The notes under the pieces were generated by a model. It did no database searches, was not told the DNA's origin, and saw nothing but the letters and a program-made list of their open reading frames with translations. A stretch of DNA of 64,000 nucleotides from Wolbachia endosymbiont of Encarsia formosa (lineage in GTDB: Bacteria; Pseudomonadota; Alphaproteobacteria; Rickettsiales; Anaplasmataceae). The DNA is taken from NCBI RefSeq assembly GCF_039540065.1, contig NZ_CP154278.1:868001-932000 (forward strand), given 5' to 3'. The translations under genes and the position numbers were made by a program. Shown one piece after another: positions 8,515 to 18,175 of this stretch (the stretch's first letter is position 1; every line of letters starts with the position of its first letter).

Positions 8515-9900
8515 AGATCCTCTTTAATAAAAAACTGCTTTTGCACTGTTTAAATTCAAACTTAAAATGTACTAGTCCACTGTTAATGCCAAAAAGATTG
8601 TAATTGAGCTTGATCATCTTTTCTCTGCTGTCTTCAAATTCATCGGCAAAAATTGTCACCCGATAATCTGGCTCAAGCGCAAAATCTCTCTTGTAGGAAA
8701 TAAACATATCGACAAATATTTCCGCTTTTCCCTCATAGAAATACGCAAATGTTAATTGCTCGGTAATGTAAGGTTTATAGGGTGGAAAATAATCAGTAGT
8801 TATTGCTCAAGTGAAAGTAATTTCTCCTGCCCTACTAGTCCTGCAAACCTTTATATTGTCCTGTACCAAGAGGTAGTAAACTCTGGTCTTAACATTAATA
8901 TAGAAACTCGGGTTTTGTTCTTTTAGCAGCGTCCAAATACCTAAATTAAGGTGTAAACAATAAGAAAATTTAGGTTTATTTAAATCTCCTTTTGGCAAAT
9001 TAAAAAACAATACGTAATAAGTATTGTTGTTATAATTGAACATGCTACTAACCACGTAGCTAACGATGCTCCTATCTTTCCACAGAGGAGCATTATCGAG
9101 CACTTTCATCTCCTGTCCATCAAAAGAAACAACCGCAAACTTGCCATCAATTGAGTGAAAAGCGCCAATTAGGTAAGTTCCATCGTTTTCTAAAGTACGT
9201 TTGCTAACTAGTTTAAAGGGCACACTCAGTTCTCTTTTTTTGGTCAGTGGAAAAAGTCCATCACTGCTTGGTTGTCCATACCACACTTCCATGCCATTTT
9301 CAGTGAAAATACAGAGATTATTTTTGATAACACCAAGTCCTACTCCTTTGCCAGGATAGGAAATAATCGTAAATGCTTCCCACTTTTTAAAGTCAGCTAA
9401 ATCACTGGTGTAAAATATTTCTCCTTTATCTTTGCTGAGTAAATAGATAGTTGAGTTCATCACCGCAAAATCTACGATATCTTTGGGTTTTATTTCGCCT
9501 TTTGTCAGATCAATTTCAGTAAATGTTTAATCGACCAGCTTATAAAGCTTTCCCGAGATCAACCAAAATTTATAGTCGTTGCAATTGCACATCGAAGGAC
9601 GATCGTCTTGAGGAACATTTGCTAACCTAAAGATCTCTTTGTATTTTTTTTCTCTAAATCAACGTGATAAATTGTCAGCAAAAAAACAGCACTTACTATG
9701 GCAAAATAAATAGTGGAATCATTTCCATAGTAAAAACCAACGATAACATCACCATTTGCAAAAGGAACATCAAAAACTGGAGAAAGTGCTGGTCGTAGCC
9801 GCAAACCTTCCGGCGTAGCCAAAAAGTTCTCCACGCTAAAATCATCAATAGCATGACCATACTTAACGTCCATGAGGAGCGGAATTTCAAAACTCATCAT
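8495..9900 (-). pseudogene. Broken P22 gp10-like DNA stabilisation (tail accessory) gene
   Basis: Three ORF pieces join into one protein of about 468 residues, close to P22 gp10 (472). The N-terminal FSVENFLATPEG matches the gp10 PVNMLATPKE region, the middle VGLGVIKNNLCIFTENGMEV matches IGIGTWRDFIVCFGSSTIEY, and DSREKMIKLN near the end matches YGREQMIEQN. gp10 plugs the portal after packaging and carries the tail needle. The start is ATG 9900 or 9897, overlapping the previous gene. Damage: a frameshift in the T run at about 9645-9652 (A run on the coding strand), an in-frame TAA at 9527-9529, and an in-frame TGA at 8807-8809. A functional virion tail from this locus is therefore unlikely. 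Confidence 0.75.
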
Positions 9901-10564
9901 TAATCCAAATAGATTCCTTGATACTTTGACTGCCGACACTGCCACCAGCAGACAGCCGATCTTTAATCTCACGATACTGCTCAGCAAAACCTTGCGGCAG
10001 TGGAATATTAAGCCGCACTGATAGCTTAAAAGCTGTCGCATATTTGAGAAATTCTCTCTTTAGTCCATCAAGACCAACTATCTTGTAATCAACATCTTTG
10101 AAATGAATGAGATATTTTGTTGTTACCTTAATCTCTGGCAAAATTTTAATCTCGCGGCACGCATCACGAGTGAGCAGCATATATGATGGCACCCATACCT
10201 TGCTCAGCGACAATATATTGCGCAAAGAGCGTCCACTGCTACTCTCAATCAGCTCCATCACATGGAAATTTTTGTAGCTAGTTAGATTAACATCAAACGC
10301 TGGATTTTTCTTATTACAATCATCAAATAAAAAACCACCACCAACTGTTTGGCCGGGCTCTAAAGTAAACTCCTGGACAACATCAGAATCAAGACAATAG
10401 TAATTTTCATGCAGTTGATCAAAAGCCTCAGAAAAGAGTCTCTTTACTAAATCAAGTGTCCCTAAATGCTCAGAGTTATCGCGACGCGAATTGATTCCCA
10501 GCATTCCTTGTATGTCTACAAGTATATTGGAAAAACTATCGTCATATGTCTTAATTTCACTCAT
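9887..10564 (-). CDS. Connector-like protein between coat and gp10 homologues (P22 gp4 position)
   Basis: A 225-residue protein starting MSEIKTYDDSFSNILVDIQG. Its start overlaps the coat-like gene as ATGA, and its end overlaps the gp10-like start. In P22 the gene between coat and gp10 is gp4, the first head-completion protein under the portal. Here the N-terminal helical half (DNSEHLGTLDLVKRLFSEAFDQLHE) would suit such an adaptor, but the protein is longer than gp4 and I cannot claim homology. The middle carries beta-rich text (VQEFTLEPGQTVGGGFLFDD). The frame is intact. Confidence 0.55.
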   Translation of the reverse strand: MSEIKTYDDSFSNILVDIQGMLGINSRRDNSEHLGTLDLVKRLFSEAFDQLHENYYCLDSDVVQEFTLEPGQTVGGGFLFDDCNKKNPAFDVNLTSYKNFHVMELIESSSGRSLRNILSLSKVWVPSYMLLTRDACREIKILPEIKVTTKYLIHFKDVDYKIVGLDGLKREFLKYATAFKLSVRLNIPLPQGFAEQYREIKDRLSAGGSVGSQSIKESIWINDEF

Positions 10565-11958
10565 TCCTCTTTCTCCTTCTTCTCATCTTTAGCAGGAGAA
10601 AGATTTTTTATCGTCTTAATGTAAGTCTCTGGTTTTGTTGATTTCGCTGGCAGTATTAAAGTGCCAACAAAAAAGTTAAAATAATCACTATAGAGATACG
10701 CCATTAATTCACCAATCTCTTGTGGATGCCGCTCCAGCACAAATCTACTCTCCGTCGCAAACGACATTGAGTTACTCCTTGTTGGTCCAAAAGCAGCATT
10801 AGGAGCCGATATTTCCTTATAGTTATATTTGCTGGTAGAAGGTGCAGGTACCGTTGACAGCTTAAATATCGAAGCTGGTTGCCACCATAAAAACGCCTTA
10901 CAGTGATCTCCCACAACTTTTCCTTTTGCGCCTTTTAGATAATCCTCATTTACAACATCAACACCATAAGTAACACCAGGTGAAACTCTTACAGTTTTTT
11001 CATCCGTATCCTCCATCACAGTAAGTGCGATTGGCACTCCAGATGGTATATCTTTTCTATCTCTAGCTAGCCACTCTTTATCCTCTAGCTGAATAATATC
11101 TCCTTTTTTAAACGAACCTTCAGAAAAAGTTGCAGTCATAGCGTGGTATTCATCAATTGCTTTATCGATTTTTTCGAGCGTGATACTTTCCTTTTTCGCT
11201 GCATCACCTGCCTTATGAAAATAAGTTGAGGTATCAATGTAAATCTCAGCTAAATCAAACATCAGTGACGACAGCATGTTCTTAGTATCACTAAGAAACA
11301 TATCGCTCTTCGGTGCTTGTGTGTAATTTAGTCCAGACTTGCTGCGGAGTAGTCCCATTGCAGAGTTTGGCATTGAACCAACTAGCCTTGAAGTTCGCAT
11401 TACACCACCATTGAACCGAATCATGTAATCTACAAGGAGGCCCATATACCCTTCGATGCAGTCATACATACTATCTTCAGTAGAACCAGCGCAGATAAAC
11501 GCTCGTGATGCTATCGTTTTAAACTGATAATCATTGATCTGTTTAATCACTTTCATCAGAAGCTCATGATAAGCACGTTCACCACGCTCCATGAATGATG
11601 TTAAACTGGTTGGTGCACTGCTAGGAAACTGATCACGATTAAACAAAAATTTCACATCATCATGGTCAATTTTCGCTGCTCCAGAAACACGCTTATAGTC
11701 AATTCTCATGGTTTTTTGCTTCACGGTATGAATACCATCTTTTTCATCCATGAACCTATCATCACTGATTAATCCCCCCTCTGTAGAGATAAAAGGAGGC
11801 TGAATTAAAAAGCTATCCTTTCCCGAGTAACGATTTGGAATATCATCAGCACCAGAGCCAGTAAAAGCTAAGAGTGGACTTGAAAAGAGTACTATCTCAA
11901 TTAGCCGTTGTGAGAGTAGATCTGTTCTGTAGTATGTTGAATCAGAGGTAATACTCAT
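10561..11958 (-). CDS. Major coat protein candidate, P22-coat-like
   Basis: A 465-residue protein located where P22 encodes its coat. Features that fit a P22-type coat are the length (430 in P22), an N-terminal helix (LLSQRLIEIVLFSSPLLAFTG), a long spine-helix region with KVIKQINDYQFKTIASRAF, and a C-terminal half with KAFLWWQPASIFKLSTVP, matching the P22 segment that follows NVFWADDAIRIVSQPIP. The lysine-rich tail (SPAKDEKKEKEE) is an addition. Coat subunits build the capsid shell on a scaffold. Start ATG overlaps the previous stop as ATGA. The frame is intact. Homology is remote, so a non-coat structural protein is still possible. Confidence 0.6.
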   Translation of the reverse strand: MSITSDSTYYRTDLLSQRLIEIVLFSSPLLAFTGSGADDIPNRYSGKDSFLIQPPFISTEGGLISDDRFMDEKDGIHTVKQKTMRIDYKRVSGAAKIDHDDVKFLFNRDQFPSSAPTSLTSFMERGERAYHELLMKVIKQINDYQFKTIASRAFICAGSTEDSMYDCIEGYMGLLVDYMIRFNGGVMRTSRLVGSMPNSAMGLLRSKSGLNYTQAPKSDMFLSDTKNMLSSLMFDLAEIYIDTSTYFHKAGDAAKKESITLEKIDKAIDEYHAMTATFSEGSFKKGDIIQLEDKEWLARDRKDIPSGVPIALTVMEDTDEKTVRVSPGVTYGVDVVNEDYLKGAKGKVVGDHCKAFLWWQPASIFKLSTVPAPSTSKYNYKEISAPNAAFGPTRSNSMSFATESRFVLERHPQEIGELMAYLYSDYFNFFVGTLILPAKSTKPETYIKTIKNLSPAKDEKKEKEE

Positions 11959-12182
11959 CAGTAACCCCTAGTTCTAAAATAGTTTTGTACTTCTTTAAAC
12001 TCTTCTTCGAAGATACTTGGAACATCGCTATACTTATAATTAGTGGGTATCGCAGTTGCTTTACTGCTTTTGTGTAGCCCCTCTTTTAAGCTGCCAACTT
12101 CTTCCTTAAATTTAGACAGTGGCTTACTTCGCAGTTCCTCTCCTAACTCACCATCTTTTGCAATATCAGCTAGTTTTTTCAC
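11958..12182 (-). CDS. Small charged protein upstream of coat, scaffold-like position
   Basis: A 74-residue protein (MKKLADIAKDGELGEELRSK...) ending FRTRGY. It is helical and charged, stops four bases into the coat gene, and occupies the place where tailed phages encode scaffold or head-assembly proteins. I recognise no family, and the short length means it could also be the surviving end of a longer scaffold gene whose first part was lost when the IS481 element inserted upstream. Confidence 0.5.
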   Translation of the reverse strand: MKKLADIAKDGELGEELRSKPLSKFKEEVGSLKEGLHKSSKATAIPTNYKYSDVPSIFEEEFKEVQNYFRTRGY

Positions 12183-12212
12183 AAAAGAAGTTTTGTTATT
12201 ACCTTTTGCAAT

Positions 12213-12374
12213 CTACTCGTTAATATAACGAACTTTACTTACAGTGAGTGTATCGCAAAAATCTTGTAGATCTTGATAATCTTCACCACTTAGAACCTTT
12301 TCAGCAAACTCCTGATTGGCTTTGACCATCTCTAGAGTTTGACGATCATCATCACTTATTTTATATCCCTTATT
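12213..12374 (-). pseudogene. 3' fragment of a phage-block gene cut by IS481 element
   Basis: The ORF running from 12500 to 12213 changes origin at 12374. Residues before this point come from the end of an insertion sequence; after it the text KGYKISDDDRQTLEMVKANQ and onward is charged and helical like the other phage-block proteins. So only the last 53 or so codons of the original gene remain. The missing 5' part is not found on the far side of the element, which suggests a deletion or rearrangement rather than simple insertion. Confidence 0.55.
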
Positions 12375-13487
12375 TGTGTGATTCATAGAGGTTATTACAA
12401 TTGACTTGTCAGATTGAGTCTGAACTAGTTGGCTTGTTAAGAGATTTGCATTTTTGAAGTGATTGTAGTTTCTGATTGTGTTTACAATTTTGCATGACAA
12501 ACGACTCTTTTGATAAGATATAGTTTTTCACTTAAGCAAGGAATCGTATTTTCCAGTTCCTTATATTTTTCCCAAGGAGTTTTTCCTTGAAGAGCGCTAT
12601 GAGGGCGGTGTTTATTATAATACTCTTCCCAATCCCTAAGTTTAATTTGCAATTCAGAGCTCTTGATGGTAACGATACTGTAAAACTCATCTAAGTCTGT
12701 ACGCTGTGCTCTTTCCACTTTACCATTTAAGTGTGGAGAAAACGGCTTAATAGGACGAAATTTAATTTTCCATTCCTTCAAACATTCTTGCACCTCATAA
12801 GCAAAAAATTCTTGCCCTCTATCAGTTTGAATCCTTTGGCAATGGAAAGGTATTCTTTCTCTTAGTTGTTTTAGGAAATCTAAAGTGTTTTTTGAAGTAC
12901 TTCTTGAATATAATGCAACAATTTTATAACGTATCTATAGCAGTATATTGATAAAGCCCTGACGATATTTTGCACACATCCATCTGCACACGCTCTCCAG
13001 GTACTTTACAGTTATAACGCTTGACATGTTTGCGATAATGACGTTTAACATGCAGAAGACTTACACTATGTTTTTTGAAAATTTTGTGTATAGTAGCCAA
13101 TGACAAGGATAAATCATATAGACGTCTTAACTCGGTTTCTTGCCCCTAGCTTTCTAGTTTGTCTTAGATGAAGAATAAGCTGCTCATCTGATTCATTGAT
13201 CTTTTGCAAAGGTGAAGTTTTAGGCTTACTACTGAGATCTACTAATCCTTTTTCACCTAACTCTTCATAACGTTTGTACCATTTACGTAAGGTAAAACGT
13301 GAAATACCATAATGCTCTTTCCTGCATGACCCAACTTTTTGTATAGTTTTATCCAACTCAGACGTAGTTTAACCCTAGATTAACTAATTTATCCTTTGCA
13401 ATTGTAATAAGGTCTATAAACTACTGCAAATCCAAATTTCTATTTGACCTTATATTCTTATTGTAATAACATCTATGAATCACACAA
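12374..13487 (-). mobile_element. IS481-family insertion sequence, decayed
   Basis: Inverted repeats of 27 bases with one mismatch bound the element: 12374-12400 and 13461-13487, both reading TTGTGTGATTCATAGA inward. The length of 1114 bp and the encoded integrase-type transposase fit IS481. No target duplication is evident, so the two flanks may not be an original pair. The transposase is frameshifted at several places, so the copy cannot move by itself. Confidence 0.75.
12482..13377 (-). pseudogene. IS481-family transposase, multiply frameshifted
   Basis: Pieces in different frames add up to one transposase. An N-terminal helix-turn-helix (ISRFTLRKWYKRYEELGEKG, then LVDLSSKPKTSP) is followed by SLATIHKIFKKHSVSLLHVK, an integrase core with VQMDVCKISSGLYQYTAID (first Asp) and QTDRGQEF (second Asp), and the C-terminal part RPIKPFSPHLNGKVERAQRT with the core Glu, then the typical YYNKHRPHSALQGKTPWEKY. 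Breaks occur near 13320, between the 13114-13356 and 12924-13106 pieces, and around 12800-12930. The catalytic text is recognisable but cannot be translated as one chain. Confidence 0.75.
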
Positions 13488-13488
13488 C

Positions 13489-13515
13489 TGTCATTCAAAT
13501 AGCTGACACTGGAAT
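13489..13515. repeat. WPE-type repeat half, split by the IS5 element
   Basis: TGTCATTCAAATAGCTGACA followed by CTGGAAT matches the arm of the WPE-type palindromes seen at 18035, 22334 and 51839. The IS903-group element inserted directly into it; the sequence continues from 14534 with the duplicated CACTGGAAT. Confidence 0.7.
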
Positions 13516-14533
13516 GGCTTTATTGCATCACTCTTCGGATAATAGGTAACGTGGAATGAAGCTATCTCAAATTTAGCCATGCCTATATCAGTAATTTTGT
13601 TAAGCAAATAACACTTGAGCTCTCTCACGATTAACCTCAGATTTGTTTCTAAAACTAAACCAAAATGTTTGCTTCAGTCGCGAGAAAAAACTTTCTATAT
13701 AAGATCTCTTCCCATAATTTATCTCTTTTTTCCACCTCTTCATACCATCTTCATCATATGACTTTATGAGCTTGATTGTAGAATTTCTCTCATCAATATA
13801 ATCCAACTTTGGATGCTCTACTGCATTATTTTGCGGAGGAATCCTTGTCTTTATGTCAAGCTCATCGCACAGTTTGTATAACTTCTTTCGATCTGTCTGC
13901 ATATAGTGTGCTTATATTATATTAACATCAATCCTTGCAATAAGATCACATGCTCCATAGTGGTCAGAATAAACTCCACCACTGTATTTTGCTGCTATAA
14001 CTTTTTTGCTACCTATCTCTAGCATTACATCTTGTTTGCTCATAGCGGCGATACTTTCTATCTGTACCATTTGCCTTGCTATGACCTGGAATATTATTGT
14101 ACTATCTATGGCAATCTCAATATCTTCTGTATTATTTTTATCATGTCTTCAATTTTGATGTTAAGTTTTTTAAGCCTTCTTGAGGCCTGTAATAACTTGC
14201 AAGTTTTGCTCAAGGTACCCTGCTATAAATCCCGCTGTTTGTCTCAGAGCTATTCTAAATAAATAAGTTATTATGTGAACCAGAATCACGACCTTATCGC
14301 TATAAATGTAGTTGCCAACAGCCATTTTTGGACCTTTTTCGTACCAATTTTCTATGGCATCATTGACGTAATAAAAAATATTTCCCCTCTCTTGGAGAAA
14401 TTTGTTATATTCATGGCAGTTACTGACTATCATTTTTTGCGGCATATTTTTCTTTAGTAGGTTAAATGCTTGTCTTATAGTGAATTTTGTCAGTAACTGC
14501 CAGCTCTTTTTATTTGACCTATGCAACAAAGCC
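13516..14533 (-). mobile_element. IS5-family (IS903 group) insertion sequence with 9-bp target duplication
   Basis: The ends read GGCTTTATTGCAT (left, inward) and GGCTTTGTTGCAT (right, inward), as in IS903-type elements. CACTGGAAT occurs directly outside both ends (13507-13515 and 14534-14542), a 9-bp target duplication, which is the IS903 length. The total is 1018 bp. The transposase inside is frameshifted, so this copy looks inactive, but the intact duplication says it arrived by simple insertion and has not recombined. Confidence 0.85.
13600..14445 (-). pseudogene. IS903-group transposase, frameshifted
   Basis: The N-terminal half, from MPQKMIVSNCHEYNKFLQER, continues with GNYIYSDKVVILVHIITYLF and LRQTAGFIAGYL, typical of IS903-group IS5 transposases. 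The C-terminal half has RIPPQNNAVEHP, then MKRWKKEINYGKRSYIESFF, which carries the K/R-Y-x-E motif of the third catalytic residue. The middle, between about 13910 and 14170, is broken by a stop at 13918 and by frame changes. A full-length enzyme would be about 330 residues. Confidence 0.75.
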
Positions 14534-14566
14534 CACTGGAATCCTGATTTTTATCAGGAACGTTGA

Positions 14567-16396
14567 TTACTCTTTATTCTTCGCCCTTCCTGCACGTTTA
14601 CGCTCATTTGGATCAAGGAACTTCTTACGCAAACGTATAGATTTTGGAGTTACTTCTACCAATTCATCATCGTCTATATATGCTATCATATCCTCCAGTG
14701 TCATTATTTTTGGTGGAGTAAGCTTTATAGCTTCATCGCTACCTGAAGCTCTTACGTTTGTTAATTGCTTACCTTTAAGTACATTTATTTCTAAATCATT
14801 GTCACGACTATGCTGACCGACAATCATACCACAATATAGCTTATCTTGTGGCTTAACAAACATAATTCCCCTATCTTGCAGATTGAAAATTGCATACGCT
14901 ACTGCTTCGCCTTTTTCTGTTGAAATTAAAACCCCATTACGCCTTCCGGAAATTGAACCTTTATGTGGAGCATAACTGTGAAATAAACGGTTGATTATAC
15001 CAGTGCCGCGAGAATCAGTTAAAAATTCTCCTTGATAGCCAATTAATCCCCTTGATGGCACTAAAAATGTCAACCTAGTTCTGCCACTACCAGAAGGTCT
15101 CATGTCAGTTACTTCACCTTTTCGAAAGCTAAGTTTTTCCATGATGATTCCACTATACTCATCATCTACATCAATTACTACTTCCTCTATAGGTTCAAGT
15201 TTTTTGCCATCTTCTTCTTTAAACAGCACTCGAGGCCGTGAAACTGAAAGTTCAAAACCTTCCCTTCTCATATTTTCAATCAGTACCCCAAGCTGCAACT
15301 CACCACGTCCACCTACTTCAAATGCTTCACCACTTGGAGCCAAAGTTACAGTAATTGCAACGTTTGTTTCTGCTTCTGCATATAAACGATCTTTTATAAC
15401 AGTTGAGGTAAGTTTTGTTCCCTCTTGCCCAGCAAAAGGTGAGTCATTAACGCTTATAGTAATCGCCATTGTTGGCGGGTCAACTGGAGTTGAGCTGATC
15501 GCAGTTGTAACTTCTGGTGCTGCTATAGTGTCTGAAACTGAAGCTTTCTCAAGTCCTGCAATGGCAATGATATCACCAGCTACAGCTTGCTCTACTGGAA
15601 CGCGTTTTAAGCCAGAAAATGAGAGTAACTTAGTTAATCTCCCTCGCTCAACCACTTGACCATCAAGATCAATTACCTTAAGATCTGAGTTAACTTGCGC
15701 GATTCCTTGGTAAATCTTTCCTGTCAATATTCTGCCAAGAAATTTATCAGATTCAAGTAAAGTAACTAGCATAGCAAAAGGTGCATTTTGATCATAAACG
15801 GAAGGTTTTATGTAATCTATCACCGTTGAAAATAATGGGCTTAAATCTTTTCTCTCATCAGATAGCTCCTTAGCACACCAACCATTTCTACCTGAAGCAT
15901 AGAGTACTGGAAAATCTAGTTGCTCGTTGGTTGCATCAAGGTTAAAAAATAACTCATATATTTCATTTAGTACTTCATCAATTCTGCTGTCTGGTCGATC
16001 AACCTTATTGATTATCACAATCGGTTTTAAATTTGCCTTTAGTGCTTTTGAGAGCACAAATTTTGTTTGTGGCATTGGACCTTCTGCAGCATCAACCAGT
16101 AGTAATACACCATCTGCCATGCAGAGCACCCTTTCCACTTCTCCACCAAAATCCGCATGTCCTGGTGTATCAATAATATTGATTTTCTCATCACCCCACA
16201 TTATTGACGTACATTTTGCAAGTATTGTAATCCCACGTTCACGTTCTTGATCACCACTATCCATCACTCGTTCTTGAACTTCTTGATTCTCACGAAACGT
16301 GCCACTTTGTTTTAACATGTTATCAAGTAAAGTAGTTTTTCCGTGGTCAACGTGTGCAATTATTGCAATATTGCGGATTGATTTAAATTCACTCAT
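14567..16396 (-). CDS. typA: Ribosome-associated GTPase TypA/BipA
   Basis: A 609-residue translational GTPase of normal length. The G domain has G1 AHVDHGKTT at residues 14-22, G3 DTPGHADFGGEVER, and G4 INKVDRPDSR; beta-barrel and EF-G-like domains follow, and the C-terminal domain specific to BipA contains VPSRGLIGYQGEFLTDSRGT. It binds ribosomes and helps assembly or translation under stress. The gene stands alone on the minus strand. The tail (KKFLDPNERKRAGRAKNKE) is complete, and only 33 bases separate its stop from the end of the IS5 element, so the insertion just missed it. Confidence 0.95.
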   Translation of the reverse strand: MSEFKSIRNIAIIAHVDHGKTTLLDNMLKQSGTFRENQEVQERVMDSGDQERERGITILAKCTSIMWGDEKINIIDTPGHADFGGEVERVLCMADGVLLLVDAAEGPMPQTKFVLSKALKANLKPIVIINKVDRPDSRIDEVLNEIYELFFNLDATNEQLDFPVLYASGRNGWCAKELSDERKDLSPLFSTVIDYIKPSVYDQNAPFAMLVTLLESDKFLGRILTGKIYQGIAQVNSDLKVIDLDGQVVERGRLTKLLSFSGLKRVPVEQAVAGDIIAIAGLEKASVSDTIAAPEVTTAISSTPVDPPTMAITISVNDSPFAGQEGTKLTSTVIKDRLYAEAETNVAITVTLAPSGEAFEVGGRGELQLGVLIENMRREGFELSVSRPRVLFKEEDGKKLEPIEEVVIDVDDEYSGIIMEKLSFRKGEVTDMRPSGSGRTRLTFLVPSRGLIGYQGEFLTDSRGTGIINRLFHSYAPHKGSISGRRNGVLISTEKGEAVAYAIFNLQDRGIMFVKPQDKLYCGMIVGQHSRDNDLEINVLKGKQLTNVRASGSDEAIKLTPPKIMTLEDMIAYIDDDELVEVTPKSIRLRKKFLDPNERKRAGRAKNKE

Positions 16397-16618
16397 TTCT
16401 TATCATTTCAAATTTAATTTAATAACAAGTATACGTATAATATATTTAGAGTAAATAACTAAAGCCTTGCTTTCAGAGTATTTTAGGCAGATCATGGAAC
16501 TCTAACAAAAAGGTTTCATGTTCGCTATACTTTGTAGCAACTAACACCAAGACAAAGAAGAATCTTGCTTTAGCAGTACATTTATATAAAATTAAAATAA
16601 ACTAAAGTAATCATTAAA

Positions 16619-17968
16619 ATGCTAACAAGATTCGCTCCAAGCCCAACTGGCTACCTACATGTAGGAAACATACGCACTGCACTCATTTGTTGGATGTACA
16701 CACGTAATCAAAATGGAAAATTTTTACTACGTTTTGATGATACTGATCTTGAGCGTTCAGATATCAAATATGTAGATAATATCATAGAAGACCTAAAATG
16801 GATTGGCATAAATTGGAATTCAAGTTTTAAGCAATCAGAGCGTTTTGAGCGCTATAACGAGGTGTTCTTACAGTTAATGAAAGAAGGTCATATTTATGCA
16901 TGTTATGAAACAAGAGAAGAATTAGACACTAAACGAAAATTGCAGTTAAAACAAGGACTTCCCCCTATTTACAATAAAGGTGCGTTGCTTCTAACTGAGC
17001 AAGAGAAAATTCGTTATGAGCAAGAAGGACGAAAACCACATTTCAGATTTAAATTGAATAGAAACGAAATTGTAAAATGGAATGATGAAGTTAAAGGTGA
17101 AATAAATATTGCAACAATTCACATTAGCGATCCTGTGGTAAAAAGAGAAGATGGAATTTATACATACATGTTACCTTCTGTTGTTGATGATGTTGACTTT
17201 AATGTAACCCATGTTGTACGCGGGGAAGATCATGTAACTAATACCGCAGTTCAGATCCAAATTATTAAATCATTAAAAGCGAAAATTCCTATATTTGCTC
17301 ACCTTCCCCTACTACATTTTGATGATAGCAAGATATCTAAACGGAAAGGTGGGTTGGATATTAAGTCCATAAGAGAAGATGAGATTGAGCCAATGGCGCT
17401 AACTAGCTATTTAGCAAAAATTGGCACATCTGATCCGATAGAAGCTCATGTTGATATGCAGTCTTTAATTAACTCATTTGATATTAAAAAATTTAGCTCA
17501 GCATCTGCACAATTCAGCTTGAGTGAAATGTATAAGCTAAATAGCAAAGTGCTGCAACAAATGCCATTTGAAATGGTGCAAGATCGTTTAAGTCAAATTG
17601 GCTCAGAGTTTTGGTATTTTATAAGGAGTAATATAGAAAAGTTTTCTGAGGTGGCCAAATGGTGGAAAACATGCAAATTTGGTATAGAGCCTGTGGTTCT
17701 TAATAAAGAGTTTATAAAAATAGCGCTAAGTTCATTGCCTAAAGGTGATTGTAATGAAAACACATTATCAGAGTGGGTTAAAAATATTCGACAGACAGTT
17801 GATATAAAGGCAAAAGATCTATTTATGAAGTTGCGCCTCGCTTTAACAGGAACAGAAACAGGTCCAGAACTCGCTAAATTATTAATTTTTATCGGTAGAG
17901 AGAGAATTGTTGCAAGGTTAGAAGAAAATCATACAAAAGGTTTAAATGCACCGAATGTATTTGAATGA
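16619..17968 (+). CDS. gltX: Glutamyl-tRNA synthetase
   Basis: A 449-residue class I synthetase. The first motif is [18 protein letters not shown] at residues 4-21 (HVGN being the HIGH equivalent), and the KMSKS equivalent is SKISKRKGG around 238-246. It charges tRNA-Glu. Alphaproteobacteria such as Wolbachia often have two gltX copies, one of which may misacylate tRNA-Gln for correction by GatCAB; the window does not show which one this is. It begins with ATG at 16619, transcribed away from typA, and ends just before a WPE-type palindrome. The C-terminus is a complete anticodon-binding domain. Confidence 0.93.
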   Translation: MLTRFAPSPTGYLHVGNIRTALICWMYTRNQNGKFLLRFDDTDLERSDIKYVDNIIEDLKWIGINWNSSFKQSERFERYNEVFLQLMKEGHIYACYETREELDTKRKLQLKQGLPPIYNKGALLLTEQEKIRYEQEGRKPHFRFKLNRNEIVKWNDEVKGEINIATIHISDPVVKREDGIYTYMLPSVVDDVDFNVTHVVRGEDHVTNTAVQIQIIKSLKAKIPIFAHLPLLHFDDSKISKRKGGLDIKSIREDEIEPMALTSYLAKIGTSDPIEAHVDMQSLINSFDIKKFSSASAQFSLSEMYKLNSKVLQQMPFEMVQDRLSQIGSEFWYFIRSNIEKFSEVAKWWKTCKFGIEPVVLNKEFIKIALSSLPKGDCNENTLSEWVKNIRQTVDIKAKDLFMKLRLALTGTETGPELAKLLIFIGRERIVARLEENHTKGLNAPNVFE

Positions 17969-18034
17969 CACCAATAAGCATTGTTCAGGAAATGTGAAAA
18001 TATTAGATTTCTTGTCATTCCAGTTTCTGCTCCT

Positions 18035-18147
18035 GTCATTCAAGTAGCTGACACTGGAATCCATAATCTCGCCAAAACGTTGTATTTTAAAATAACTTCT
18101 ACACATATCCCATATTTCTGGATCCCAGTGTCAGCTACTTGAATGAC
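18035..18147. repeat. WPE-type palindromic repeat between gltX and holA
   Basis: Arms of about 29 bases at 18035-18063 and 18119-18147, each containing TAGCTGACACTGG or its complement, enclose a 55-base loop. The same arm sequences recur in addA and beside the IS5 element. The hairpin lies where both converging genes end, so it might also stop transcription. Confidence 0.8.
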
Positions 18148-18175
18148 AACATTTAGTTGTTTTTTCTCGTCTACC

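Noticed and set aside
1472-12182. Rhodobacter-type gene transfer agent
   Set aside because: That system is HK97-like with a capsid protease and a long tail; the genes here resemble podovirus P22 and no tail tube or tape measure gene is visible.
14032-14262. Plus-strand ORF within the IS5 element
   Set aside because: Antisense to the transposase and without any pattern.
15102-15659. 185-residue plus-strand ORF in typA
   Set aside because: Shadow of typA on the opposite strand.
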